NCBI GenBank assembly: GCA_037974665.1 | Contig: CM075773.1 | Coordinates: 19,830,146-19,894,145 of the forward strand | DNA: 64,000 bases | DNA from: Ehretia macrophylla | Lineage: Eukaryota; Streptophyta; Magnoliopsida; Boraginales; Ehretiaceae | Reading direction: 5' to 3' | Shown: in pieces, positions 22,281-33,000 of the stretch | Position numbering within the stretch: position 1 is the first letter of the stretch | How the letters are laid out: every line of letters begins with the position of its first letter | Made by a program: the position numbers and the translations under genes | The notes under the pieces: generated by a model | Databases searched by the model: none | Told to the model about the DNA's origin: nothing | What the model saw: the letters and a program-made list of their open reading frames with translations, nothing else

Positions 22281-25200
22281 ATCACATTTCTATTAACGAA
22301 TCCAATTGCGCCTTGGAACGAGACGACTTCACTTCACGTAGAGGCTGGGCCCGCAAACCGAGGGCATGGCGCTTGGGACCAGGTCTCCGTCGTTCCGGAG
22401 CCCATAACTTTTGATCCTTAAGGAGTTACGCAGCCCACAGCATACCGTTGGAAAGCTCTCCGAGAGCTCTACGACGGGGAAGCTGAGCTAGCTTTGCTGG
22501 GGCTTTTTTCAGAGCCGAAAATCGAACGTGTTCATCAGTTTCGGGACACTTTTATCCTTTTGCGCTGTTTTTCCGTCCCGGATCGTACGTCGTGAGCTGC
22601 GAAAAGGACGACAGTCTAATCCATCACATTGACGCCTTGGAACTAGACAACTTCACTTCATGTTGAGGCTGGGCCCGTAAATCGAGGGCATGGCGCTTGG
22701 GACCAGGTCTCCGTCGCTCCGGAGCCCATAACTTTTGATCCGTAAAGAGTTACGTGGCCCACAGCATACCGTTGGAAAGCTCTCCGAGAGCTATACGACG
22801 GGGCAGCCAAGCCCGCTTTGCTAGGTCTTTTTTTGGAGCCCAAAATCGAACGTTTTCATCAGTTACGGGACACTTTTATCCTTTTGCGCTATTTTTTCGT
22901 CCCGGATCGTACGTCGTGAGCTGCGAAAAGGACGACAGCCTAATCCATCGCATTTCGATTACCGAATCCCCGCGCCTTGGAACGAGACAACTTCACTTCA
23001 TGTAGAGGCTGGGCCCGCAAACCGAGGGCGTGGCATTTGGGACCAGGTCTCCGTCGCTCCGGAGCCCATAACTTTTGATCCGTAAGGAGTTACCCGCCCC
23101 ACAGCATACCGTTAGAAAGCTCTCTGAGAGCTCTACGACGGGGCAGCCAAGCCCGTTTTGCTGGGTCTATTTTTGGAGCCCAAAATCGAATGTTTTCAAC
23201 AGTTACGGGACACTTTTATCCTTTTGCACTGTTTTTCCGTCCCGGATCGTACGTCGTGAGCTGCGAAAAGGACGACAGCCTAATCCATCACATTTCAATT
23301 ACCGAATCCCACGGTGCTTTGGAACGAGACAACTTCACTTCATGCAGAGGCTGGGCCCGCAAATCGAGGGCGTGGCGCATAGGACCAGGTCTCCGTCGCT
23401 CCGGAGCCCATAACTTTTGATCCGTAAGGAGTTACGTGGCCCAAAGCATACCGTTGGAAAGCTCTCCGAGAGCTCTACGACGGGATAGCTAAGCATGCTT
23501 TGCCGGGGCTTTTTTTGGAGCCCAAAATCGAACGTTTTCATCAATTTCGGGACACTTTTATCCTTTTGCGCTGTTTTTTCGTCCCGTATCGTACGTCGTG
23601 AGCTACGAAAAGGACGACAGTCTAATCCATCACATTTCTATGACCGAATCCTATTGCACCTTGGAACGAGACAACTTCACTTCTCGTAGAGGCTAGGCCC
23701 GCAAACCGAGGGCGTGGCGCTTGGGATCAGGTCTCCGTCGCTCCGGTTCCCATAACTTTTGATCCGTAAGGAGTTACGCGGCCCACAGCATACCGTTGGA
23801 AAGCTCTTCGAGAACTCTACGATAGGGCAGCTAAGCCTGCTTTGTTGGGGCTTTTTTCGTAACCCAAAATCGAACGTTTTAATTAGTTTCGAGCCCCTTT
23901 TCTTCTTTTGCGCTGTTTTTTCGTCCCGGATCGTACGTCGTGAGCTGCGAAAAGGACGACACCCTAATCAATCACATTTCTATTAACAAATCCGATGGCA
24001 CCTTGGAACGAGACAACTTCACTTCACGTAGAGGCTAGGCCCGCAAACCGAGGGCGTGGCGCTTAGAACCAGGTCTCCGTCGCTCCAGAGCCCATAACTT
24101 TTGATCTGTAAGGAGTTACGTGGCCCACAGCATACCGTTGGAAAGCTCTCCAAGAGCACTACGACGGGGTAGCTAAGCATGCTTTGACGGGGTTTTTTCT
24201 GAGCCCAAAATCGAACGTTTTCATTAGTTTCGGGGCACTTTTATCCTTTTGCGCTGTTTTTCTGTCCCGGATCGTACGTCGTGAGCTGCGAAACGGACGA
24301 CAGTCTAATCCATCACATTTCTATTACCAAATCCCACAACGCCTTGGAAAGAGACAACTTTACTTCATGTAGAGGCTGGGCCTGCAAATCGAGAGCGTGG
24401 CGCTTGGGACAAGGTCTCCGTCGCTCCGGAGCCCATAACTTTTGATCCGTAAGGATTTACGTGGCCCACAGTATACTGTTGGAAAGCTCTCTGAGAGTCC
24501 TACGACGGGGCAGCTAAGCTTGCTTTGCTCGGGCTTTTTTCGGAGCCCAAAATCAAACGTTTTCATCAGTTACGGGACACTTTTATCCTTTTGCGCTATT
24601 TTTCCGTCCTGGATCGTACGTCGTGAGCTGCGAAAAGGACGACAGCCAAATCCATCACATTTCTATTACCGAATCCCACAGCGCCTTGGAACGAGACAAC
24701 TTCACTTCATGTAGAGGCTGGGCCCGCAAACCGAGGGCGTGGCACTTGGGACCAGGTCTCCGTCGCTCCGGAGCCCATAACTTTTGATCCGTAAGGAGTT
24801 ACGCGGCCCACAGCATACCGTTGGAAAGGTCTCCGAGAGCTCTACGATGGGACAACTAAGCATGATTTGCCGGAGCTTTTTTCAGAGCCAAAAATCGAAC
24901 GTTTTCATCAGTTTCGGGACACTTTTCCTCTTTTACGCAGTTTTTCCGTCCCGGATCGTACGCCGTGAGCTGCGAAAAGGACGACAGCCTAATCCATCAC
25001 ATTTCTATTACCAAATCCCACGGCGCCTTGGAACGAGACAACTTCACTTCACGTAGAGGCTGGGCTCGCAAACCGAGGGCATTGCGCTTGGGACCAGGTC
25101 TCCGTCGCTCCGGAGCCCATAACTTTTGATCCGTAAGGAGTTACGCGGCCCACAGCATACCGTTGGAAAGCTCTCCGAGAGCTCTACGACGGGACAGCTA

Positions 25201-26499
25201 AGCATGCTTTACCGGGGCTTTTTTCGGAGCCCAAAATCAAACATTTTCCTTTTACATTTTCATCAGTTTCAGGACACTTTTATCCTTTTGCATTGTTTTT
25301 TCGTCCTGGATCGTACGTCGTGAGCTGCGAAAAGGACGACAGTCTAATCCATCACATTTCTATTACCGAATCCCACAACGCTTTGGAATGAGACAACTCC
25401 ACTTCATGTAGAAGCTGGGCCCGCAAATCGAGGGCGTGGCGCTTAGGACAAGGTCTCCGTCGCTCCGGAGCCCATAACTTTTGATCCGCAAGGAGTTACG
25501 CGGCCCCCAGCATACCGTTGGAAAGCTCTCCGCGAGCTCTACGGCGGGGCAACTAAGCATGCTTTGCTGGGGCTTTTTTCAGAGCCCAAAATCGAACGTT
25601 TTCATCAGTTTCGGGACACTTTTATCCTTTTGCGCTGTTTTTCCGTCCCGGATCTTACGTCGTGAGCTGCGAAAAGGACGACAGCCTAATCCATCACATT
25701 TGTAGTACCGAATCCAACTACACCTTGGAATGAGACAACTTCACTTCACATAGAGGCTGGGCCCGCAAACCGAGGACGTGGCGCGTGGGACCAGGTCTCC
25801 GTCGCTCCGGAGGCCATAACTTTTGATCCGTAAGGAGTTTCGCAGCCCACAGCATACCGTTGGAAAGCTCTCCGAGAGCTCTTCGACGGGGCATCTAAGC
25901 TTGCTTTGCTGGGTCTTTTTTCGGAGCCCAAAATTGAACGTTTTCATCAGTTTCGGTACACTTTTATCCTTTTGCGCTGTTTTTTCGTCCCGGATCGTAC
26001 GTCGTGAGCTGCGAAAAGGACGACAGTCTAATCCATCACATTTCTATTACTGAATCCCATGACACCTTGGAACGAGACAACTTCACTTCATATATAGGCT
26101 GGGCCAGTAAATCGAGGGCATGGCGCTTGGGACCAGGTCTCCGTCGCTCCGGAGCCTATAACTTTTGATTCGTAAGGAGTTACGTGGCCCACAGCATACC
26201 GTTGGCAAGATCTCCGAGAGCTCTACAATGGGGCAGCCAAGCCCGCTTCGCTTGGTCTTTTTTCGGAGCCTAAAATCAAACGTTTTCATCAGTTACGGGA
26301 CACTTTTATCCTTTTGCGCTGTTTTTCCGTCTCGGATCGTACGTTGTGAGCTGCGAAACGGACGACAGTCTAATCCATCACATTTCTATTACCGAATCCC
26401 ACAACGCCTTGGAATGAGACAACTTCACTTCATGTAGAGGCTGGGCCCGCAAATCGAGGGCGTGGCGCTTGGGACCAGGTCTTCGTCGCTCCGAAGCCC

Positions 26500-28680
26500 A
26501 TAAGTTTTGATCCGTAAAGAGTTACGCGGCCCACATCATACCGTTGGAAATCTCTCCGAGAGCTCTACGACGCGGCAGCTAAGCATGCTTTGCTGGGGCC
26601 TTTTTCGGAGGCCAAAATTGAACGTTTTCATCAGTTATGGGACACTTTTATCCTTTTACGCTGTTTTTTCCAACCTGGATCGTACGTCGTGAGCTGCGAA
26701 AAGGACGACAGTCTAATCCATCACATTTCTATTACCGAATCCCACGGCGCCTTGGAACGAGACAACTTCACTTCATGTAGAGGCTGGGCCCGCAAACCGA
26801 GGGCGTGGCGCTTAGGAACAGGTATCCGTCGCTCCGGAGCCCATAACTTTTGATCCGTAAAGAGTTACGCGGCCCACAGCATACCGTTGGAAAGTTCTCC
26901 GAGAGCTCTACGACGCTGCAGCTAAGCACTCTTTGCTGGGCTTTTTTTGGAGAACAAAATCGAACATTTTCATCAGTTTCGGGACACTTTTATCCTTTTG
27001 CGCTCTTTTTCCGTCTCGAATCGTACGTCGTGAGCTGCGAAAAGTACGACAGTCTAATCTATCACATTTCTATTACCGAATCCCATGACGCCTTGGAACG
27101 AGACAACTTAACTTCATGTAGAGGCTGGGCCCGCAAATCGAGGGTATGGCGCTTGGGACCAGGTCTCCGTCGCTCCGGAGCCCATAACTTTTGATCCGTA
27201 AGGAGTTACGTGGCCCACAACATACCGTTGGAAAGCTCTCCGAGAGCTCTACGACGGTGCAGCTAAGCCTTCTTTGCGGGGGCTTTTTTCAGAGCCCAAA
27301 ATCGAACGTTTTCATCAGTTACGGGACACTTTTATCCTTTTGCGCTGTTTTTCCGTCCCGGATCGTACGTCGTGAGCAGCGAAACGGACAACAGCCTAAT
27401 CCATCACATTTCTATTATCGAATCCCCCGGTGCCTTGGAACGAGACAACTTCACTTCATGTAGAGGCTGGGCCCGCAAACCGAGGGCGTGGCGCTTGGGA
27501 CCAGGTCTCCGTCGCTCAAGAGCCCATAACTTTTGATCCGTAAGGAGTTACACGCCCCACAACATACCGTTGGAAAGTTCTCCGAGTGCTCTACGACGGG
27601 GCAGCCAAGCCCGCTTCGCCAGGGCTTTTTTTGGAGCCCAAAATCAAACGTTTTCATCAGTTTCGGTTCAATATTATCCTTTTGCAATGTTTTTCCGTCC
27701 CGAATCGTACGTCGTGAGCTGCGAAAAGGACGACAGCCTAATCCATCACATTTCTATTACCGAATCCCACGGCGCCTTGGAACGAGACAACTTCACTTCA
27801 CGTAGAGGCTGGGCCCGCAAACCGAGGGCGTGGTGCTTGGGATCAGGTCTCCGTCGTTCCGGAGCCCATAACTTTTAATCCGTAAGGAGTTACGCGGCCC
27901 ACAACATATCGTTGGAAAGCTCTCCGAGAGCTCTATAACAGGACAGCTAAGCCTGCTTAGCTGTGTCTTTTTTCAGGGCCCAAAATCGAATGTTTTCTTC
28001 AGTTTCGGGATACTTTTATCCTTATGCGCTGTTTTTCCATCCCGGATCGTACGTCGTGAGCTGCGAAAAGGACGACAGCCTAGTCCATCACATTTTTATA
28101 ACCGAATCCCACGGCGCCTTGGAAAGATACAACTTCACTTCACGTAGAGGTTGGGCCCGCAAACCGAGGGCGTGGCGCTTGGGACCAGGTCTCCGTCGCT
28201 TCGGAGCCCATAACTTTTGATCCGTAAGGGGTTACGCGGCCCACAACATACCGTTGCAAAGCTCTCCGAGAGACCTACGATGGGGCAGCTAATCCCGCTT
28301 CGTTGGGGCCTTTTTCGGAGCCCAAAATCAAACTTTTTCATCAGTTTTGGGACACTTTTATCCTTTTGCGCTGTTTTTCCGTCCCGGATCGTACATCGTG
28401 AGCTGCGAAAAGGACAATAGCCTAATCCATCACATTTCTATTACCGAATCCCACGGCGCCTTGGAACGAGATTACTTCACTTCACATAGAGGCTGGGCCC
28501 GCAAACAGAGGGCGTGGCGCTTAGGATCAGGTCTCCGTCGCTCTGGAGCCCATAACTTTTGATCCGTAAGGGGTTACGCGGCCCACAACATACCGTTGGA
28601 AAGCTATCCGAGAGCTCTACGACGGGGCAGCTAAGCCCGCTTCGTTGGGGATTTTTTCGGAGCCCAAAATTGAACATTTT
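26500..28680 (+). repeat. Multi-monomer block, copy 1 (paralogue at ~36455-38630)
   Basis: This run of about six monomers matches 36455-38630 in order, at an offset of 9951-9954 bp across element 2. Shared rare variants include GCGAAAAGTACGAC, the segment GTGAGCAGCGAAACGG, and GCTGTGTCTTTTTTCAG near 27959. The GCTGTGTC variant also occurs near 37912, 43389, 44413 and 47836, marking further copies. Confidence 0.75.
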
Positions 28681-29172
28681 CATCAGTTTCGTGACACTTT
28701 TATCCTTTTGCGCTGTTTTTTTGTCCCGAATCGTACGTTGTGAGCTACGAAAAGGACGACAGCCTAATCCATCACATTTTTATTACCGAATCGCATGGCG
28801 CCTTGGAACGAGACAACTTCACTTCACGTAGAGGCTGGGCCCGTAAACCGAGGGCGTGGCACTTGGGACCAGGTCTCCGTCGCTCCGGAGCCCATAACTT
28901 TTGATCTGTAAGGAGTTACGCGAATCATAGCATACTGTTGGAAAGCTCTCCGAGAGTTCTACAACGGAGCAGCGAAGCTTGCTTCGCTGGGGCTTTTTTC
29001 GGAGCACAAAATCGAATGTTTTCATCTGTTTCTGGATACTTTTTCCTTTTGCGCTATTTTTCCGTCCCGGATCGTACGTCGTGAGCTGCGAAAAGGACGA
29101 CAGCCTAATCCATCACATTTCTATTATCGAATCCTACGACGCCTTGGAGCGAGACAACTTTACTTCATGTAG

Positions 29173-29257
29173 ATAATCCATAACATGTGTATGTCTTACG
29201 TGCGAAAAGGACGACGCCTTGTGGAAATAATCCATAACATGTGTATGTCTTACGTGC
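29173..29257. repeat. Rearranged left junction of element 2 with 31-bp direct repeats
   Basis: Satellite identity stops at 29173. A 31-base sequence at 29173-29203 is repeated exactly at 29227-29257. Between the copies lies GAAAAGGACGAC, a fragment of the satellite monomer, plus a few other bases including GCCTT, also found in the monomer. Patchwork joins of this kind are typical of error-prone end-joining or template switching at a break. The event also removed the 5' part of element 2. Confidence 0.8.
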
Positions 29258-29663
29258 TAACAATTTGAAGCTAGTAGATATGATATGTAAATCGGATATA
29301 GACCTATCATCTTCAAATTAGTGTATGTAACCATAAGATCGCAGTATTATTGTGATATTCCTTTTGAGGTATGGATGCGAGATTGATACAACATGAGTCA
29401 TGATTTTGGAGTTATAGTTCTATTGTTAGGATACCGATGCAGTTTTGATGACTATGTTTGGAGATTCTAACCTTAGTTAATGAACTCGACCTTAAGATCA
29501 ATTGGAGAAAAGAGAGTTGTTCAAAGGAACGAACTGTAAATGTAGGGGTCACACCGAATTAAATGATTGGAGAAGGCTAGGAAGTGAATTCGTTGTGGTA
29601 AGAGAGATCACAGAGCAAAGGACGACCCGGAGTTGAAAATGACAATGGTCGGAATCCGTCTAA
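29258..29663 (+). other. Internal remnant of element 2, no recognisable coding
   Basis: This 400-base AT-rich stretch lies between the junction repeats and the polypurine region. Stops occur in all forward frames and I could not match it to the integrase or chromodomain region of element 1. It may be decayed pol, a 3' untranslated segment or foreign filler. Confidence 0.5.
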
Positions 29664-29771
29664 ATGACCTTAACAAGTAAGAATGAATTTCGGGACGAAA
29701 TTCTTTTAAGGAGGGGAGGATCTGAGGCCCGACACCGAATAACGTTTCTTACCTCGATTTACGTGCCTTAG
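29664..29771 (+). pseudogene. Remnant of the gag-pol C-terminus
   Basis: A short open stretch encodes [13 protein letters not shown] around 29682-29720, matching the [12 protein letters not shown] near the polyprotein C-terminus of element 1 (residues about 1507-1518). As there, the frame runs through the polypurine tract into the LTR, ending at a stop near 29771. An in-frame TAA sits directly upstream at 29661-29663, and nothing before it resembles pol. Confidence 0.55.
29708..29720 (+). promoter_or_regulatory. Polypurine tract of element 2
   Basis: AAGGAGGGGAGGA directly precedes the LTR and is identical to that of element 1. The GAATTTCG/CGAAATTC palindrome precedes it at 29685-29703. Confidence 0.88.
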
Positions 29772-30225
29772 ACCTAAAATTATATGACCGACCTAGGATT
29801 ACGTGTCCTGTCTTGGTTTTCGTGCATACCTCGTTATACGTGCCTTAACCTAGAATTGTGTGCCTTAATCCTTGATATACGTGCGATACCTAGATAAACA
29901 TGCCATGACCTTAATTTACGTGCGAGACCTTGATATGCGTGTGTCTCTTTGTTTCGTGTGCATTAACTTTGAACTGCATACCTTAACCTAGGTTTAAGAG
30001 TCGTGTCTTGAATTACGTGCATTGCTTTGAATTACGTGCCTTATTTGATCTACGTTCATTCACCTAGGATTGCGTGTGTTAGCATTAAAATCCGTGCACT
30101 TATCTTGAAGTATGTGCCTTAGTCTTGAAATACGTGTTGTACCTCGTAGTTCGTGTCTTACCTCGTAGTTCGTGTCTACCTCGTAATTCGTGCCTAGACC
30201 TTGGAATCCGTGCCACCACATTAAT
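29735..30225 (+). repeat. ACGTG mini-repeat block in the element 2 LTR
   Basis: More than twenty degenerate units of about 20 bp follow the pattern CCT-(A/C)G-(A/T)TTACGTGCCTTA. At least eight contain TACGTG. The block covers the first 500 bases of the LTR, where U3 regulatory sequence is expected. Plant ACGT-core (ABRE/G-box-like) elements share the core; regulatory activity is inferred. Confidence 0.7.
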
Positions 30226-32229
30226 CAAGAAAGAATCCTACACAAAGCACTAGACAATAAAATAATCCTACACAATCCACTAACCAATATTATATTCCTA
30301 ATTCAAATTCTCTACAAACTCCACTAACAATAAAATAATACTAAACTATTCCTACATTTTCCACTATCTATTATTCTATTCATAATTCAACTCATCAACA
30401 AACATTCCTATATTTTATTCTACCTAGATTCCCTAATTTCCCAACATTCCTATGACAATTCTAATGACACAAATGCATAAAAAATTAGTCCTAGACAAAC
30501 TATGACAAAACACTCAACACAATGCATAAAAATTGCCCAAAACCACCTCAATTTCCTCCCATTTTCGACCAAACCACTCATGGCCCATGCCAACATTTCA
30601 AAATGCCTCTTGAAGACATAAAAATCAGAATTGCTAAGCTCAAGGCTGAACCCATGCATCAACTTTTGCAAAAAGCCTCATTTTTCTCTCATTTCTCTCA
30701 CTTTCCTCACATTTCTCTCTCTCCCTCTCATTTTCTCTCTCCATTTCGGTTTTGGCTGAGTTATTCATCTCCATAGCTTCTCTTCTTCACACCATAGCTA
30801 AACCAAGCAAGCCACAAGCAAAGGACCTCAACCGAACAAGCTAGGATGCAAAAATCACTCATGCATGTGCATTGAAGCTTCATTTTCGGCCTTGGTGAGT
30901 TTTTAAGCTTCTATTTCTTTTCTTCTTGTTCTAACCACATGCATGTACTAAGAACTTGGCCACTAAGCTAGGAAAAATAGAGAGAAATCGGGTGGTGTCT
31001 TGGCTAAGCAAGGAAGAAGAAGAAAATCGTGCTTCATCAAGTTTTGTGCATCTTCTTGTTGATTTGCTAAGGTGAGGGTTAAAAGCTTTTGAAAACTCTT
31101 TGAAATTTCACATGCATGTTCATAAATGTGTATATTTTCCTCTGTATTTGAGTTATGTGGTCGTCCATGAGCTTAAACAACCATGCATGGCAAGATCTTG
31201 GCTTGAAAATGATGCTAGGTGAAGTCGAATTCTTGTGACAGCTCTCTGACCAGTCTATTCGAGGTAAGTTTGGATAAACAAATGATGTTGAAAATGCTTG
31301 AAAATTGGTGGGTGACTATTTTGGACAGTTTTGAACATTTTTCCCAGAAATAGGCCGAAGCTAATTTGGACTCTAAGGACCTCAAAATGGCAAATCATTA
31401 AAATATGACCAAATCTGGAAATCTGGGAAAATGAATCAGGTTTTGGCAGATGCACTGACCTTGTGGAGCGAACCATGTTTGACTTAGTAAATGTTGTACA
31501 AAATGTATGAAAATTGGTGTGCTACTATAATTTTCAGTTCTGGACAATTTTGTCAGAAATGGACCAAAGCTAAAAATGAATCTAAGGACCTCAAAAACGT
31601 CAATTTCTGAAAAGTGTGCAAATCTGGACAGTTTTGTGCTACCTCACTGTTTCGGCCATAACTAATGATTCTGAACTCCAATTGATGCAAGGTTTGTTTC
31701 TGAGTTTAGTTAACTTCTTAAGCTTTAATTTGACATCTTATTCACTGAATTTGGAGATTGTTTGTTTACCCGATTGATTGTGAGAAAACAGCCTATTGCA
31801 GTGAGTGTTTCACTTAGCTATATGCATGGAAAACTATTGTAACCTCTCTTGTGGTGCTAATTGCTTGGAATTGTGATGTCGGAATATTGCGTGGACTGTT
31901 TTGAGTACTTGAGGATGTTTGAATTGAATGATGTATGACTCGGGAATGATGTTGAGTTGACTTAGGGCTTGAACACACGATCGTGCATGAAACGGAAACC
32001 CTAATGGCTAAGTAGTCTTACTAAGTGTTAATCATTGGATATTGTGTGAAAACTGTACGTTGCGTGGGCTGCCCGTAAATGTGTTATAACTTCAATTATG
32101 GTTTTTACCATTGCATGTTGTCAAATAAGCTTGTCTTGCTACCGAACCCACGTAAATGTTGTTGCATGTCGAATAATTCGTATCACTTGATTATATGAAC
32201 TTCTTGATGAGTTATATGGCCTATTTTAC

Positions 32230-33000
32230 ATGTGTTACATGGCTGCCCGTTTAATGTTCATATGGCTCTAGGTGTTCTACAAAATGAAATTTCATGTCAA
32301 GCTTGCCTCGTTCGTTTACTTGGCAATATATGATCTTGAAATTGCTCGGAGACAACCTACTTTGTTGTCCTCCTAATGTGAATTGTTAAAAGATATTAAA
32401 CGGTTTATTTGAACATGATTACTTGGCTGCCCATTAAAGTTTAATTGCTTTCAAATGGATATATGAAATGATTATATGTTCTTACAATGCCTTATATGCC
32501 AATATGTCAAAATGTGATCATATACTTGCTCGGAGGCAACCTACTTTGTTGACCTCCTAATGTGAAATGTTAAATGACATAAATGGGCATTGTATACGAG
32601 GTTGCAACCTTTCGTGTGGCATGGTAGTGTTTCACGCACACCGGGCGGCATCGGGCTTGCCGTTGTTACCGTGACTACCATGGTCCAATTCCCTCTCTCG
32701 CTTGGCATTTCACCCTCGGAGAGTTGGGTCGTAGGTTTCGGGGTACATCCGGAGTACACCCAATTGGGAGCGATAAGTGGATTATTGAAGTCGGCCGCAC
32801 CAAATGAATCGAAATTGATATTGAGAGCAAATGCTCACCGTATCCTTTTTACTACGTGTATAAGTACTCTCGCTTGGTTCCTAGAGAACCTTGGGGAGGA
32901 AAGACTGGTATTCTTGTTCCTGTGCTTATATGTAAGTACTCTCGCTTGGTTCCTAGAGAACCTCGGGGAGGAAAGACTGGCATTTCTGTTCCCTTACTTT
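32230..33000 (+). repeat. Two tandem duplications private to the element 2 LTR
   Basis: A unit of about 184 bp is duplicated (GGCTGCCC at 32241 and 32425; TGCTCGGA at 32343 and 32527), with considerable divergence between the copies. A second unit of 72 bp is duplicated with little divergence (TAAGTACTCTCGCTTGG at 32861 and 32933). The lone LTR has single copies of both segments. Element 1 has one copy of the first and appears to lack the second. Confidence 0.75.

Larger units (their letters stand above)
15558..29173 (+). repeat. Satellite array B, ~342-bp monomers, + orientation
   Basis: About 40 monomers of the same satellite and orientation as array A run to the broken left end of element 2. 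Most monomers are 341-343 bp. Exceptions are three monomers with a 13-bp insertion (near 18400, 19438 and 25245), a 19-bp loss near 22630 and a small loss near 22970. The array is a patchwork of locally amplified blocks, listed separately. No genes are recognisable; weak open frames are a by-product of the 3n repeat length. Confidence 0.95.

Noticed and set aside
15558-29173. CENP-B-box-like CGTTGGAAA in each monomer
   Set aside because: Only the CGTTGGAA core fits. The essential TTCG start and CGGG end of the mammalian box are absent (the monomer has ACCG before and GCTC after), and plants are not expected to use that box.
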